Part shown: positions 41,562 to 49,775 of the stretch, in pieces
Position numbering within the stretch: position 1 is the stretch's first letter
How the letters are laid out: every line of letters begins with the position of its first letter
DNA from: an uncultured Oscillibacter sp.
GTDB lineage: Bacteria; Bacillota; Clostridia; Oscillospirales; Oscillospiraceae
Assembly (NCBI GenBank): GCA_910585385.1
Contig: CAJUDV010000011.1
Span: 1 to 61,987 of the forward strand
Direction: 5' to 3'
DNA: 61,987 nucleotides
Made by a program: the position numbers and the translations under genes
Notes under the pieces: generated by a model
What the model saw: only the letters and a program-made list of their open reading frames with translations
Told to the model about the DNA's origin: nothing
Database searches by the model: none

Positions 41562-41642
41562 TAACGCAACTTAAAACGAGTCGTTAGTCAGGGGGAACGC
41601 ACTCCGTGGAGCGTCATTCTCAGATTCGGAACTCCCCTTTAA

Positions 41643-42710
41643 TTATTTTGTAAACGCGTCGATCAGGTCCTGGCCGATCATGTCAACGAACTTGGGATCG
41701 GTGTAGATGCCGGCGGCGGCCTGACGGAACTCCTCGGCGGCCTCGGGGGTCAGCTCGGTGACGGTAACGCCGGCTTCCTTCCAGGCAGCCAGCACCTCCT
41801 GGTCGCCCTCGCGCTCCAGCTTGCGCTGATTCTGGGCAGCCTTCAGGCCGCACTCGTCAACGATCTTCTGCAGCTCGGGGGACAGGGAGTTGTACAGCTC
41901 GCCGTTCATGGTGAAGAAGATGCAGTCATACACGCCGGTCCAGTAGGTGACGTACTTCTGAACCTCCTGGATAGAGGCGCCGTTGGCGGTGGGCAGGGGG
42001 TTCTCCTGGCCGTCGTAGATACCGGTCTGCAGGCCGGTGTAGACCTCGGACCAGTTGGCGTTGGTCCAGTTGGCGCCCCAGGCGTCATACTCGGCGTTCA
42101 GCAGGTCGGAACCGGCCACGCGGAGCTTCAGGCCCTGCATGTCAGCCAGCTTCTCGATGGGACGGACGCTGTTGGTGGGATGACGGAAGCCGTTCTCGGC
42201 AACACCCAGCAGGTGCAGGCCCATGCTCTCCACGACCTCGCCCACGGCCTTGCCGGCGTCGCCGTCCAGCTTGGCGTCGACCTCGTCGAAGGAGCTGAAC
42301 AGGAAGGGCAGGGACACCACGTTCAGGCGCTTGTCAAAGTTGGAGTAGATGATGTTGGAGTGGGCGGAGAGGTCGATGGTGCCGTCCATAACGCCCTGGA
42401 TGCCCTCGGTCTGGTTGCCGGAGGTCAGCTGGTCGGCGGCGTAGACCTCGACGGTGACGGCGCCGCCGGTGGCGTCGCTGACCATCTGGCCGAAGTCACG
42501 GCCCATGTCGGCCCAGCAGGTGTTCTCGGTGGCGGAGCAGGTGTACTTCCAGGTCATCTTCTCGAACTGGGGAGCGTCGCTGCCGCCGTCGCTGGAGGCC
42601 GGGGCGTCGTTGTTGGCAGGGGTATTGGCGGGGGCGTCGTTGCCGCCGCCGCAGGCAGCCAGAGACAGTACCATGGCCAAGGTCATGAGCAGTGCAAGAA
42701 ACTTTTTCAT
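41643..42710 (-). CDS. dctP: TRAP transporter solute-binding lipoprotein
   Basis: The 355-residue extracytoplasmic receptor of a TRAP importer. Lipobox LAACGG at about 18-23, then a low-complexity Ala/Asn/Ser linker and a DctP fold with the conserved substrate-binding Arg in LKLRVAG near 195. Ligands of this family are usually carboxylates, such as 2-oxoacids or hydroxyacids. It is the third gene in the TRAP operon. Confidence 0.94.
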   Translation of the reverse strand: MKKFLALLMTLAMVLSLAACGGGNDAPANTPANNDAPASSDGGSDAPQFEKMTWKYTCSATENTCWADMGRDFGQMVSDATGGAVTVEVYAADQLTSGNQTEGIQGVMDGTIDLSAHSNIIYSNFDKRLNVVSLPFLFSSFDEVDAKLDGDAGKAVGEVVESMGLHLLGVAENGFRHPTNSVRPIEKLADMQGLKLRVAGSDLLNAEYDAWGANWTNANWSEVYTGLQTGIYDGQENPLPTANGASIQEVQKYVTYWTGVYDCIFFTMNGELYNSLSPELQKIVDECGLKAAQNQRKLEREGDQEVLAAWKEAGVTVTELTPEAAEEFRQAAAGIYTDPKFVDMIGQDLIDAFTK

Positions 42711-42772
42711 TTGTTTTCCTCCTCAAAAATTTACAGTTGCGTTTATCTGAAATCACACGAAGTGACGGCAGA

Positions 42773-44083
42773 TCAGACGGGGGTCTTCAGGAACACGGTG
42801 GAGAAGAAGGGGATGTAGGTCACCAGCAGCAGCGCGATGACGCAGGCGATGATCATGGGCCACACGGCCTTGGACATGGTCTCGATGGTGACCTTGGTCT
42901 TGTCCTTGAGATTCTGCAGCTTGTCGCTGACGCCGATGGCCACGAACAGGTTCACGCCCACGGGGGGAGTCACCTGGCCGATGGCCAGGTTCACAGTGGC
43001 GATGACGCCGAAATGCACCAGGTTGATCCCCAACTGCTGGGCCACGGGGTACATGATGGGGATGAAGATGTACATGGCGGAGTTGGCGTCCACAAAGCAG
43101 CCGGCGATCAGGAAGATGACGTTGATGATGATCAGGAAGATGTACTTGTTCCCGGCCACCGTCAGCAGCACCGCCTGGGCGGCCTTGGAGATGCCGTGGA
43201 CCGTGCAGATGTAGGAAAACAGGGAGGCGGCGCCGATGATGAGCATGATGCCGCCGGTGGTCTTGCCGGAGTCCACCAGAAGATCGTACAAATCCTTGAT
43301 CTTGACCTCGCGGTAGATGAACAGGCCCACGATCAGGCCGTACACCACGGAGACGGCCGCCGCCTCAGTGGGGGTGAAGATGCCGCCATAGATGCCGCCC
43401 AGGATGATGACGGGCATCAAAAAGCCCCAGAAGGCGGTGCGGAAGGACTTCCACCGCTCGCCCCAGGTGGCCCTCTCCCGGGAGGGGGGCAGGCCCTTGC
43501 GCCGGACCTCGATCATGATGATGATCACCAGGGCCAGGCCCATCATGATGCCGGGGAGGATGCCGCCCATGAACATGTCGCCCACGGACACGCCGGTGAT
43601 GGAGGCGTAGACCACGAAGGCGATGGAGGGCGGAATGACGATGGCGATGGACGAGGCCGTTGCCATCATGGCCGAGGAGAAGGCGGCGGAGAAGCCGCCG
43701 CGGTTGATCATGGCGGGAATCAGGATGATGCCCAGGGCCGCCACCGTGGCGGGACCGGAGCCGGAGATGGCGCCGAAGAAGCAGGCCACCACCACGCAGA
43801 CGATGGCGATGCCGCCCCTCCGGTGGCCGATGCAGTCGTCAATGAACTGGACCAGACGGGTGGAGATGCCGGCCTTGGCCATGATGTTGCCGGAGAGCAC
43901 GAAGAACGGAATGGCCAGCAGCAGGAACTTGGCCATGCTGTTGTACACATTGGTGGGCACCACGGACAGCTTGTCGCCGGAGAACAGCATGGCGAACACG
44001 GAGCTCATGCCCAGGCTCACACAGATGGGGATGTTCAAAAACAGCATCACGAAGAAGCTGCCAAACAGGATCAGATTAATCAT
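42773..44083 (-). CDS. dctM: TRAP transporter large permease
   Basis: The 436-residue DctM channel subunit with about 12 hydrophobic segments and the signature FLNIPICVSLG near the start. It moves the substrate using an ion gradient. The start overlaps dctQ by 8 bp, behind GAGGAGG. Confidence 0.95.
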   Translation of the reverse strand: MINLILFGSFFVMLFLNIPICVSLGMSSVFAMLFSGDKLSVVPTNVYNSMAKFLLLAIPFFVLSGNIMAKAGISTRLVQFIDDCIGHRRGGIAIVCVVVACFFGAISGSGPATVAALGIILIPAMINRGGFSAAFSSAMMATASSIAIVIPPSIAFVVYASITGVSVGDMFMGGILPGIMMGLALVIIIMIEVRRKGLPPSRERATWGERWKSFRTAFWGFLMPVIILGGIYGGIFTPTEAAAVSVVYGLIVGLFIYREVKIKDLYDLLVDSGKTTGGIMLIIGAASLFSYICTVHGISKAAQAVLLTVAGNKYIFLIIINVIFLIAGCFVDANSAMYIFIPIMYPVAQQLGINLVHFGVIATVNLAIGQVTPPVGVNLFVAIGVSDKLQNLKDKTKVTIETMSKAVWPMIIACVIALLLVTYIPFFSTVFLKTPV

Positions 44084-44588
44084 TGCCGTCCTCCTCTCCC
44101 GCCGTCAAGCCGTCGCCGATGACGTTGTCCACAAAAAACTCAATGGTGTGCAGCACCAGGAAAATGGTGCCGATGGGCAAAAAGATGGTGAACACCCACT
44201 CCGGCCAGTTCAGGGAGGAGGTGTGCTTGCCGGTGCCCATCTGGTTGATGACCTTGTCAAAGCCCGTCTTGATGAGGATGCACCAAAAGACCAGGTTGAA
44301 GACGCTGATGATGGAGATAAACACCTTTTTCGCACCGGTGCGCAGCCGGTCATAGATCAGCGACAGGCTGATGAGGCTGCCCTCCTGGGCGGCCAGGGCA
44401 CAGCCCAGCATGATCAGCAGGACGAAGAGGTTGATGACCAGCTCCTCCGTCCAGGCGAACTGGCTGGTGGTCAGCTTCCGGACCACCACGTTGATAAAGG
44501 TGATCGCGGTCACGAACACCAGTACCGCGCTGATGACGATTTTCTCAACGCCGGCGATGATGCTCATGATCTTTTTGTAGAGTTTCAT
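44076..44588 (-). CDS. dctQ: TRAP transporter small permease
   Basis: A 170-residue membrane protein with four helices, and WTEELV of the DctQ family near residue 46. It pairs with DctM. It is the first gene of the minus-strand island; AAGGAAGG stands 10 bases before the ATG. Confidence 0.94.
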   Translation of the reverse strand: MKLYKKIMSIIAGVEKIVISAVLVFVTAITFINVVVRKLTTSQFAWTEELVINLFVLLIMLGCALAAQEGSLISLSLIYDRLRTGAKKVFISIISVFNLVFWCILIKTGFDKVINQMGTGKHTSSLNWPEWVFTIFLPIGTIFLVLHTIEFFVDNVIGDGLTAGEEDGND

Positions 44589-44897
44589 GAAACCATTCCC
44601 TTCCTTTATACTGCGGCAGGCGTCCTGGCGCTCCGGGTCCTACGGCCCCCGCCCGCTTCCCGCGCCGCCGCTCCACAGAAACAGTCGTCTCTGCTTGTGG
44701 ACTCTCTCTCTCCGGGGCCCTAGCCCCTGTTGGGTTTTCACAGACACGGTACCGCTGTCCCCGTGATTTTTTCCGCTTCCGACAAAATGTTTTCCCCTCG
44801 GAATTTTTTCATTTTCCTTCCGGACAAATCATATTATAATAATCGCATTCCCCAGGCGCCGCGCTCTGCCGGACGCCGCTGAAACGGAGGCTCTCCT
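44589..44897. promoter_or_regulatory. Divergent region upstream of the TRAP operon
   Basis: No gene is evident in these 309 bases. A near-palindrome with GGTACC at its centre lies at 44743-44759, and an A/T-rich block spans 44760-44850. A TATAAT at 44835-44840 is a possible -10 box for the plus-strand MBL gene, although its -35 is poor. I could not assign the TRAP promoter. Confidence 0.35.
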
Positions 44898-45617
44898 ATG
44901 TCCCACTGTCAAGTAACTCTCAGCGCCAACGCCGGCATCGCCCTGTCCTTCGGCGGGCTTCGCGTCTGGGTGGACGCTCTCCATGACCAGAAGATTCCCG
45001 GGTTCTCCACCGTCACGCCGGACCTCTGGGCCGCCATGCGGGCCCACCCGGCCTTTGCCGCGCCGGACCTGCTCTTCTTCACTCACTGCCACCCGGACCA
45101 CTTCTCGGCGGGGCTGGCCCGGGAGGCGCTGAATCTCTGGCCCGGGGCGAAGATCGTTCTGCCGGAGAACCGCTTTCCGGGGCAGGCCCTGCTCTCCGGG
45201 CGGCGGGAACGGGTGCGGCTGCCCCAGCTGACGCTGGACTTCATCCGCCTCACCCACGAGGGTCCCCGCTACGCGGACAAGCCCCACTACGGCTGTATTC
45301 TGGAGTCCCAGGGCTTCCGTGTCCTGGTCACCGGGGACTGTAAGCTCTGTGCCCCGGAGTTGGCGGAATTTTTGCAGGAGGACCGCCCCGTGGATCTTGC
45401 GATTCTGGACTTCCCCTGGCTGACGCTGCCCCGGGGTCGGCGCTTTGTGCAGGAGCACATCCGGCCCAAGGCGCTTCTGGTATGCCATCTCCCCTTCCAG
45501 GAGGACGACGACTTCGGCTATCGAACCGCCGCCCTCAAGTCCGCGCCGCTGCTGGAGGGCGTGGACGTCCGGCTCCTGTGGGAGCCCCTGCAGCAGGAGA
45601 CCCTGGAGGACGCATAA
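44898..45617 (+). CDS. MBL-fold metallo-hydrolase (UlaG/YtnP-like)
   Basis: A 239-residue metallo-beta-lactamase-like protein with FFTHCHPDHFS at about 57-67 and VLVTGDCK as the later metal ligand region. The short, single-domain form resembles UlaG-like hydrolases. ATG 44898 follows ACGGAGG. It faces away from the TRAP operon. Its substrate is not known. Confidence 0.85.
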   Translation: MSHCQVTLSANAGIALSFGGLRVWVDALHDQKIPGFSTVTPDLWAAMRAHPAFAAPDLLFFTHCHPDHFSAGLAREALNLWPGAKIVLPENRFPGQALLSGRRERVRLPQLTLDFIRLTHEGPRYADKPHYGCILESQGFRVLVTGDCKLCAPELAEFLQEDRPVDLAILDFPWLTLPRGRRFVQEHIRPKALLVCHLPFQEDDDFGYRTAALKSAPLLEGVDVRLLWEPLQQETLEDA

Positions 45618-45659
45618 CCATGCGTCCTCTCTTTTTGCCCTGGGGCTTGCCCCGGGGCC

Positions 45660-46652
45660 TCAATTTACGTAAAACATCGTCTCGAGAATCTCGTCCCTTG
45701 TAATGGCGCCGAACAGCTCCCCCAGGGGAAACGCGTCCAGCACCTCCGCCACAGCCTCCCGGCGGAAAGCGCAGCCCACCAGCGCGGCCGTGAGGCCGTC
45801 CAGCGGAGAGACCGACAGGAAGTCGCCGTAGAACACGATGCCGAAGATCCGGCCCTCCTTCACCTGAATCCGGACCTCCAATCCGCCGCCCTCAAAGCGG
45901 CGCCGGTTGGTCAGGTCATATTTGGGCGAGCGGCCGTAATTCCACTCCCAGGTGTCATACTTTCCCCGTCTCAGCGCCTCCACGGCGGAGAGCTCCTCTG
46001 CCGTCAGGCTGCCCCTGACCATGCCGTCAACCGTCAGAGCCTCCCTCAGGTACGCCCAGAACGCTTCGATGTCCATGTCCGCCGGCAGGAAATCCCGGAT
46101 GTTGCCGATGCGGCTGCGGACAGACTTGGCGCTTTTGGACTGGAACTTCGCGGGATCTACGTTCAGCGCCCCGGCCACCATACCGGGGTCCGCGTCAAAG
46201 AGCAATGTGCCGTGGTGCAGGATCCGTCCCTTCACCACTCGCTGAGCGGTACCGGAGACCTTCCGTCCCTCCACCAAAATGTCGTTCCGGCCCGAGGCCT
46301 CCGCCTGAAGGCCCAAGCCCCGCAGCGCCTCTACAACGGGACGGGTAAACCGCTCCATGGTCAGCCGCTCCGCATCCCCCACATCGGTGATGAAGGAATA
46401 GTTGAGATTTCCAAGGTCGTGGTACACCGCGCCGCCGCCGGTGGTCCTTCGGACCACGCTGATATGGCGGGCCTCCACAAACGCCCGGTTCATCTCCGCC
46501 TCGGTGTTCTGGTTTTGGCCCACCACAATGGTGTTGTCATTCTGCCACAGGAGCAGATATTCCCCCTCCAGCCGGTGCGTCAGCACAAATTCCTCAAAGG
46601 CCAGATTGTAAAAGGGATTTTGTGTCCCTGTCTCCAGATATGTCACTGGCAT
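45660..46652 (-). CDS. lplA: Lipoate-protein ligase A
   Basis: A 330-residue ATP-dependent ligase that attaches free lipoate to the lipoyl-lysines of E2 and E3 proteins. RRTTGGGAVYHDLGNLNYS (about 71-89) and KVSGTAQ are family signatures; a C-terminal accessory domain follows. ATG 46652 follows AGAGGAGA. Its place beside three lipoyl-domain genes suggests it is dedicated to them. It has its own promoter with an operator-like palindrome. Confidence 0.95.
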   Translation of the reverse strand: MPVTYLETGTQNPFYNLAFEEFVLTHRLEGEYLLLWQNDNTIVVGQNQNTEAEMNRAFVEARHISVVRRTTGGGAVYHDLGNLNYSFITDVGDAERLTMERFTRPVVEALRGLGLQAEASGRNDILVEGRKVSGTAQRVVKGRILHHGTLLFDADPGMVAGALNVDPAKFQSKSAKSVRSRIGNIRDFLPADMDIEAFWAYLREALTVDGMVRGSLTAEELSAVEALRRGKYDTWEWNYGRSPKYDLTNRRRFEGGGLEVRIQVKEGRIFGIVFYGDFLSVSPLDGLTAALVGCAFRREAVAEVLDAFPLGELFGAITRDEILETMFYVN

Positions 46653-46680
46653 GTTGTGTCTCCTCTTGCGGCGGTCGGGC

Positions 46681-46697
46681 GGTATGTTGGTCATACC
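46681..46697. promoter_or_regulatory. Candidate operator in front of lplA
   Basis: GGTATG-N5-CATACC, an interrupted palindrome of the FadR/GntR type, lies about 18 bases downstream of the -10 box of lplA. It matches the site in front of the adjacent regulator gene in arm spacing and pattern. Confidence 0.7.
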
Positions 46698-46714
46698 ATC
46701 TAACCGATGTCTCT

Positions 46715-46743
46715 ACAATAACAGTTTTTCCCTCGTTCGTCAA
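46715..46743 (-). promoter_or_regulatory. Sigma-A promoter of lplA
   Basis: On the minus strand -35 TTGACG (46738-46743) and -10 TATTGT (46715-46720) are 17 bases apart. Confidence 0.8.
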
Positions 46744-46819
46744 GCGTCTCAAAACAATCTTAACGCCAAAAAAAGCCGCCGATTCCCAACAGTTTGCACA
46801 AACCGGCCGGCGCCGGTTT

Positions 46820-47509
46820 CTAATGGTCCGGATACTTGCGGGCAAAGTCCTCCACAATCTTCAAGTGAAGATCCATCTCCCGCTTGGCCCGCTCCTCGTC
46901 CCGGTCCCGCACCGCCTCATAGATGGCGATATGGGACTCCTGGCTCCGCCGCTGGTAGTCCGGCCTTCCGAAAAAGCGAACGCGGATGTCGGCGATCATG
47001 CTGTTGACCAGGTGGATGGTGGCAGCCAGCATCATGTTGTGGCTGGCGATGGCCAAGGCGTCGTGGAACCGCAGGTCGTTCATATAGTCGTCCGGGTTGC
47101 TCTCCAGCATCCGGACCGCCTCCGCCAGGGCCGCCAGATCCTCCTCCGTGGCCCGCTGGCTGGCCAGACCCGCGATGGCCACCTCGTTGATCCGGCGGAA
47201 CTCGCCGAAGTCCTCCTGAATATTGGGCTTGTTGGACACCCGGACAAAGGAGATGGACCTTTGAATATAATCCGCGTCCCGGATCACCACCTTCCGGTTG
47301 CCCCGGTTCTCAATGGCGCCCAGGAATTCCAGAATGGCAAGGCACTCCCGCAAAGAGCCCCGGCCCACGCCCAGCATTTCCGCCAGGTCCCGCTCGGAGG
47401 GAAGCTCCTGGCCCACTTTGACGTCTCCGCGGTCAATGGCGGTGATCAATGTCTGCATCACAAGCTCCGGTATTTTGGGCAGCGTGTGTTGAATTTTTTC
47501 CAGCTGCAT
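46820..47509 (-). CDS. GntR-family regulator of the FadR/PdhR subgroup
   Basis: A 229-residue repressor. The N-terminal winged helix (LPSERDLAEMLGVGRGSLRECLAILEFLG, shown here only as the SERDLAEMLGVGRGSLRE core) is followed by an FCD ligand domain with conserved Asp and His residues (DLRFHDALA, NSMIADI, ESHIAIYEA). Relatives sense pyruvate, lactate or acyl-CoA. ATG 47509 is preferred because AAGGAGGGAGAGG stands just before it. Its promoter has an overlapping palindrome that suggests autorepression, and the same pattern precedes lplA. Confidence 0.92.
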   Translation of the reverse strand: MQLEKIQHTLPKIPELVMQTLITAIDRGDVKVGQELPSERDLAEMLGVGRGSLRECLAILEFLGAIENRGNRKVVIRDADYIQRSISFVRVSNKPNIQEDFGEFRRINEVAIAGLASQRATEEDLAALAEAVRMLESNPDDYMNDLRFHDALAIASHNMMLAATIHLVNSMIADIRVRFFGRPDYQRRSQESHIAIYEAVRDRDEERAKREMDLHLKIVEDFARKYPDH

Positions 47510-47525
47510 ATCCTCTCCCTCCTTT

Positions 47526-47568
47526 TGGTAAGGCCATCTTACCATCAAACCTATTTGGTGTCAACGGA
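47526..47568 (-). promoter_or_regulatory. Promoter and overlapping operator of the FadR-type regulator
   Basis: On the minus strand consensus -35 TTGACA and -10 TAAGAT are 17 bases apart. The palindrome TGGTAAG-N5-CTTACCA (47526-47544) covers the -10 box, so a bound repressor would block polymerase. The site shares GGTAWG-N5-CWTACC with the lplA region. Confidence 0.8.
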
Positions 47569-47636
47569 AGAAATCTCAATAAAACGCCGGTTTTGAGATC
47601 CGCTGTCCCAAAACCACCGCCGCGGCCCGCGCCGCC

Positions 47637-48185
47637 TCACTCTTTTCCGGCGGGAAAGTCCTCCGGTACGCGAAAAAATTTGGCCCCGCACTCCGGGCAG
47701 AGCGACGGAACGACCAGCGGGCAGAATTTCGGCTTGACATACCGGATGCGGCGGTCTTTCATCGCGTATACGCAGTCCGCCGCTCTCAGGACATCCATCC
47801 CCCGGAACGGCGGCGCGTAATAGGAGAAGGGAAGGCCGCAGCAGGGACAGCGCCAAAAGAATTTCGGCGTATGCCTCAGCGCCCGGCAGACCGCCCCCAG
47901 CGGGATCGACAGAACAAACGCCGCGGTGCCCAGAGCAAAGAGCGCGCTTCCATCCCAGCAGGCGCTGAACGCCCCCTCCCCCCGGACGAGCAGAACGCCG
48001 CACAGCGCGGCTCCGCTCAGTACCATCAGGATCAGGCATCCCCACTCCAGCAGCAGCAGGGTCTTTGTAAAAGCGCAGCACCGCCGGAGGCGGGGCGGCA
48101 TCTGGGGGTAGACATATGGAAAAGGCCTTGCCAGATTCTCCTGCCGCAGCCGCCAGTCCGTCATATCGTCCGTCCACCTCTTCAC
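47637..48185 (-). CDS. Two-helix membrane protein with zinc-ribbon-like C terminus
   Basis: A 182-residue protein that I do not recognise. Two hydrophobic segments at about 45-68 and 80-103 are followed by a cytoplasmic part with two Cys pairs (CPCC near 116 and CPEC near 165) that could bind zinc. GTG 48185 uses an AGGGGTGA site that overlaps the stop of the SdpI-like gene; ATG 48164 is also possible. Its coupling to the SdpI-like gene suggests a common role. Confidence 0.7.
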   Translation of the reverse strand: MKRWTDDMTDWRLRQENLARPFPYVYPQMPPRLRRCCAFTKTLLLLEWGCLILMVLSGAALCGVLLVRGEGAFSACWDGSALFALGTAAFVLSIPLGAVCRALRHTPKFFWRCPCCGLPFSYYAPPFRGMDVLRAADCVYAMKDRRIRYVKPKFCPLVVPSLCPECGAKFFRVPEDFPAGKE

Positions 48186-48192
48186 AGACCCG

Positions 48193-48903
48193 TCACCCCT
48201 GCCGCCAGACAACAAAACCGGGGACAATCAGCGCCAGAGCGCCGCAGGCAGCGGCCACCCAGGACACCCCCGCCATGGTGCCGGCGATGGCCAGCAGTCC
48301 CGCCGCCAGCCACACGCCGCCGGTGAGGCGGTGAACGCCGTCCCAGTCCGCCCCGGGCCGCCCCGTAAGCGCAAACCCCAGGGAGACTCTGGCGTCCCGG
48401 GGACAGTCCCACATGTGGGAGCCCAGGAGCAGCAGCAGAAGACCCAGCGCGCAGGGGGCCACAAAGGACAGGTCCCAAGCCCGGCCCGCGGACTGGAGCA
48501 TCATGCCGCCGCAAAACAGCACGGAGATGATGGGAAATCCCCAGCGGCCCACCAAGCGGACATGGGCCTTGGGCACGGTCATGCGCTTCTGGCTCACCAG
48601 CAGCTGATAGTGGGCCAGAAGATCCAGCAGGCACATCAGCCCCGGCAGAGCAAACACCACCGCCGGCCGGGGCAGGGAGTCGTCCCTGCCGTCCATGCCG
48701 ATGAGGCCCGTCTCCACGATCTCCGGGATCTCCCCCCAGAGCCGCAGGCCCAGGAGCACAGGCAGGGCGCAGCACGCCAGCGTCACCGCCAGCAGCAGCC
48801 GGCCCTTGGTCCTGGACACGTGTTTTCCGAAGAGCCGCGCGCCCTCCATCTCCGCCCGCCGCTGGGCGGGGTCCAATGCTTTCTTCTTTTTTTGAGCGCT
48901 CAT
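48193..48903 (-). CDS. SdpI/DUF1648-like membrane protein
   Basis: A 236-residue protein with a charged N terminus, six or so hydrophobic segments and an extracytoplasmic loop (IPEIVETGLIGMDG) of the DUF1648 type. It resembles SdpI-family proteins, some of which act as immunity or signalling partners. AAAGGAG lies upstream of ATG 48903. No sdpC-like toxin gene is visible nearby, so a toxin-immunity function is not supported here. Confidence 0.7.
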   Translation of the reverse strand: MSAQKKKKALDPAQRRAEMEGARLFGKHVSRTKGRLLLAVTLACCALPVLLGLRLWGEIPEIVETGLIGMDGRDDSLPRPAVVFALPGLMCLLDLLAHYQLLVSQKRMTVPKAHVRLVGRWGFPIISVLFCGGMMLQSAGRAWDLSFVAPCALGLLLLLLGSHMWDCPRDARVSLGFALTGRPGADWDGVHRLTGGVWLAAGLLAIAGTMAGVSWVAAACGALALIVPGFVVWRQG

Positions 48904-48997
48904 ATGGGAGGCTCCTTTCTCCAGTTTACCGGTACAGTATACCGCAGACAGCCGCTCCAGACAAGTCATTCCGCCGGCGGAGAGGGAAAAAAGCCGC

Positions 48998-49026
48998 TTG
49001 ACATTCCCAGGGGCTGGTGATACCAT
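48998..49026 (+). promoter_or_regulatory. Promoter of the LysE-type exporter
   Basis: -35 TTGACA (48998-49003) is perfect; the 17-base spacer leads to a weaker -10 TACCAT (49021-49026). Confidence 0.65.
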
Positions 49027-49096
49027 CATACGAATGTACAACACCGCCCACCCCGCGGAGGGGACGGCGAATCCAGACAGAAAAGAGGAACTTCCC

Positions 49097-49708
49097 ATGT
49101 CCGACGCGGCCTTACTGCCAGGAGCCATTTTCCTGGAGCTGGCGGCCTACGCCTGCGCCACCACCTTCTCCCCCGGTCCCAACAACATTCTGCTGCTGAG
49201 CTGCACCAGCAAATTCGGTTTCAAGAAGTGCCTGCCGCTGATTCTCGGCATCTGGACCGGCCTGCTTTCGGTCATGCTCATCTGCGGCTTTGGCTGCGCC
49301 TGGCTGGGAGAGCTGGTGCCCCAGATCGTCCCCTACGCCAAGTACGTGGGCGCGGCCTACATCCTCTACCTGGCCTATCGCACCCTGCTGCGCAAAACCA
49401 GCAGCTCCGACGGGGACGACGCGCCCCCCCTCACCTATGTCAACGGCTTCCTCCTGCAATTTCTGAACGTCAAAATCCTCTCTCTGGGCATCGCCGCCTA
49501 CTCCGGCTATATCCTGCCCCACGGCTTCCGCATACCCATGATTCTGGGCTTTGCCGCCATCATGGCCGGCTGCGCCGCCACCGGGAATCTGATCTGGGCC
49601 ACCATGGGCACCATGCTCTTCCCCCTGTACAAGAAGTTCAATACCGCTATCAACGTGGTTATGGCGCTGCTGTTGGTCTGGTGCGCCTGGAAGATCATCT
49701 TTCTGTAA
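49097..49708 (+). CDS. LysE/RhtB-family amino-acid exporter
   Basis: A 203-residue inner-membrane protein with six hydrophobic segments and the family's TFSPGPNNI motif near residue 22. It should export an amino acid or a similar metabolite. ATG 49097 is preferred; AGAGGAA precedes it. It is divergent from the SdpI-like gene. Confidence 0.9.
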   Translation: MSDAALLPGAIFLELAAYACATTFSPGPNNILLLSCTSKFGFKKCLPLILGIWTGLLSVMLICGFGCAWLGELVPQIVPYAKYVGAAYILYLAYRTLLRKTSSSDGDDAPPLTYVNGFLLQFLNVKILSLGIAAYSGYILPHGFRIPMILGFAAIMAGCAATGNLIWATMGTMLFPLYKKFNTAINVVMALLLVWCAWKIIFL

Positions 49709-49727
49709 GCAATAGAGAAAATTTTAA

Positions 49728-49756
49728 GGAGCCGCGCCCATTTTGGGCGCGGCTCC
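49728..49756. terminator. Terminator between LysE and chemoreceptor genes
   Basis: A perfect 13-bp stem (49728-49740 and 49744-49756) with a 3-base loop. The T-rich side (TTAAAATTTT) is on the minus strand, so it mainly serves the chemoreceptor gene but may act on both convergent transcripts. Confidence 0.75.
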
Positions 49757-49775
49757 TCTGCGGCTGCGCGGGTTC

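Noticed and set aside
47637..48903. Toxin-immunity pair of the SdpC/SdpI kind
   Set aside because: No small secreted toxin gene and no SdpA/B-like gene are visible nearby.
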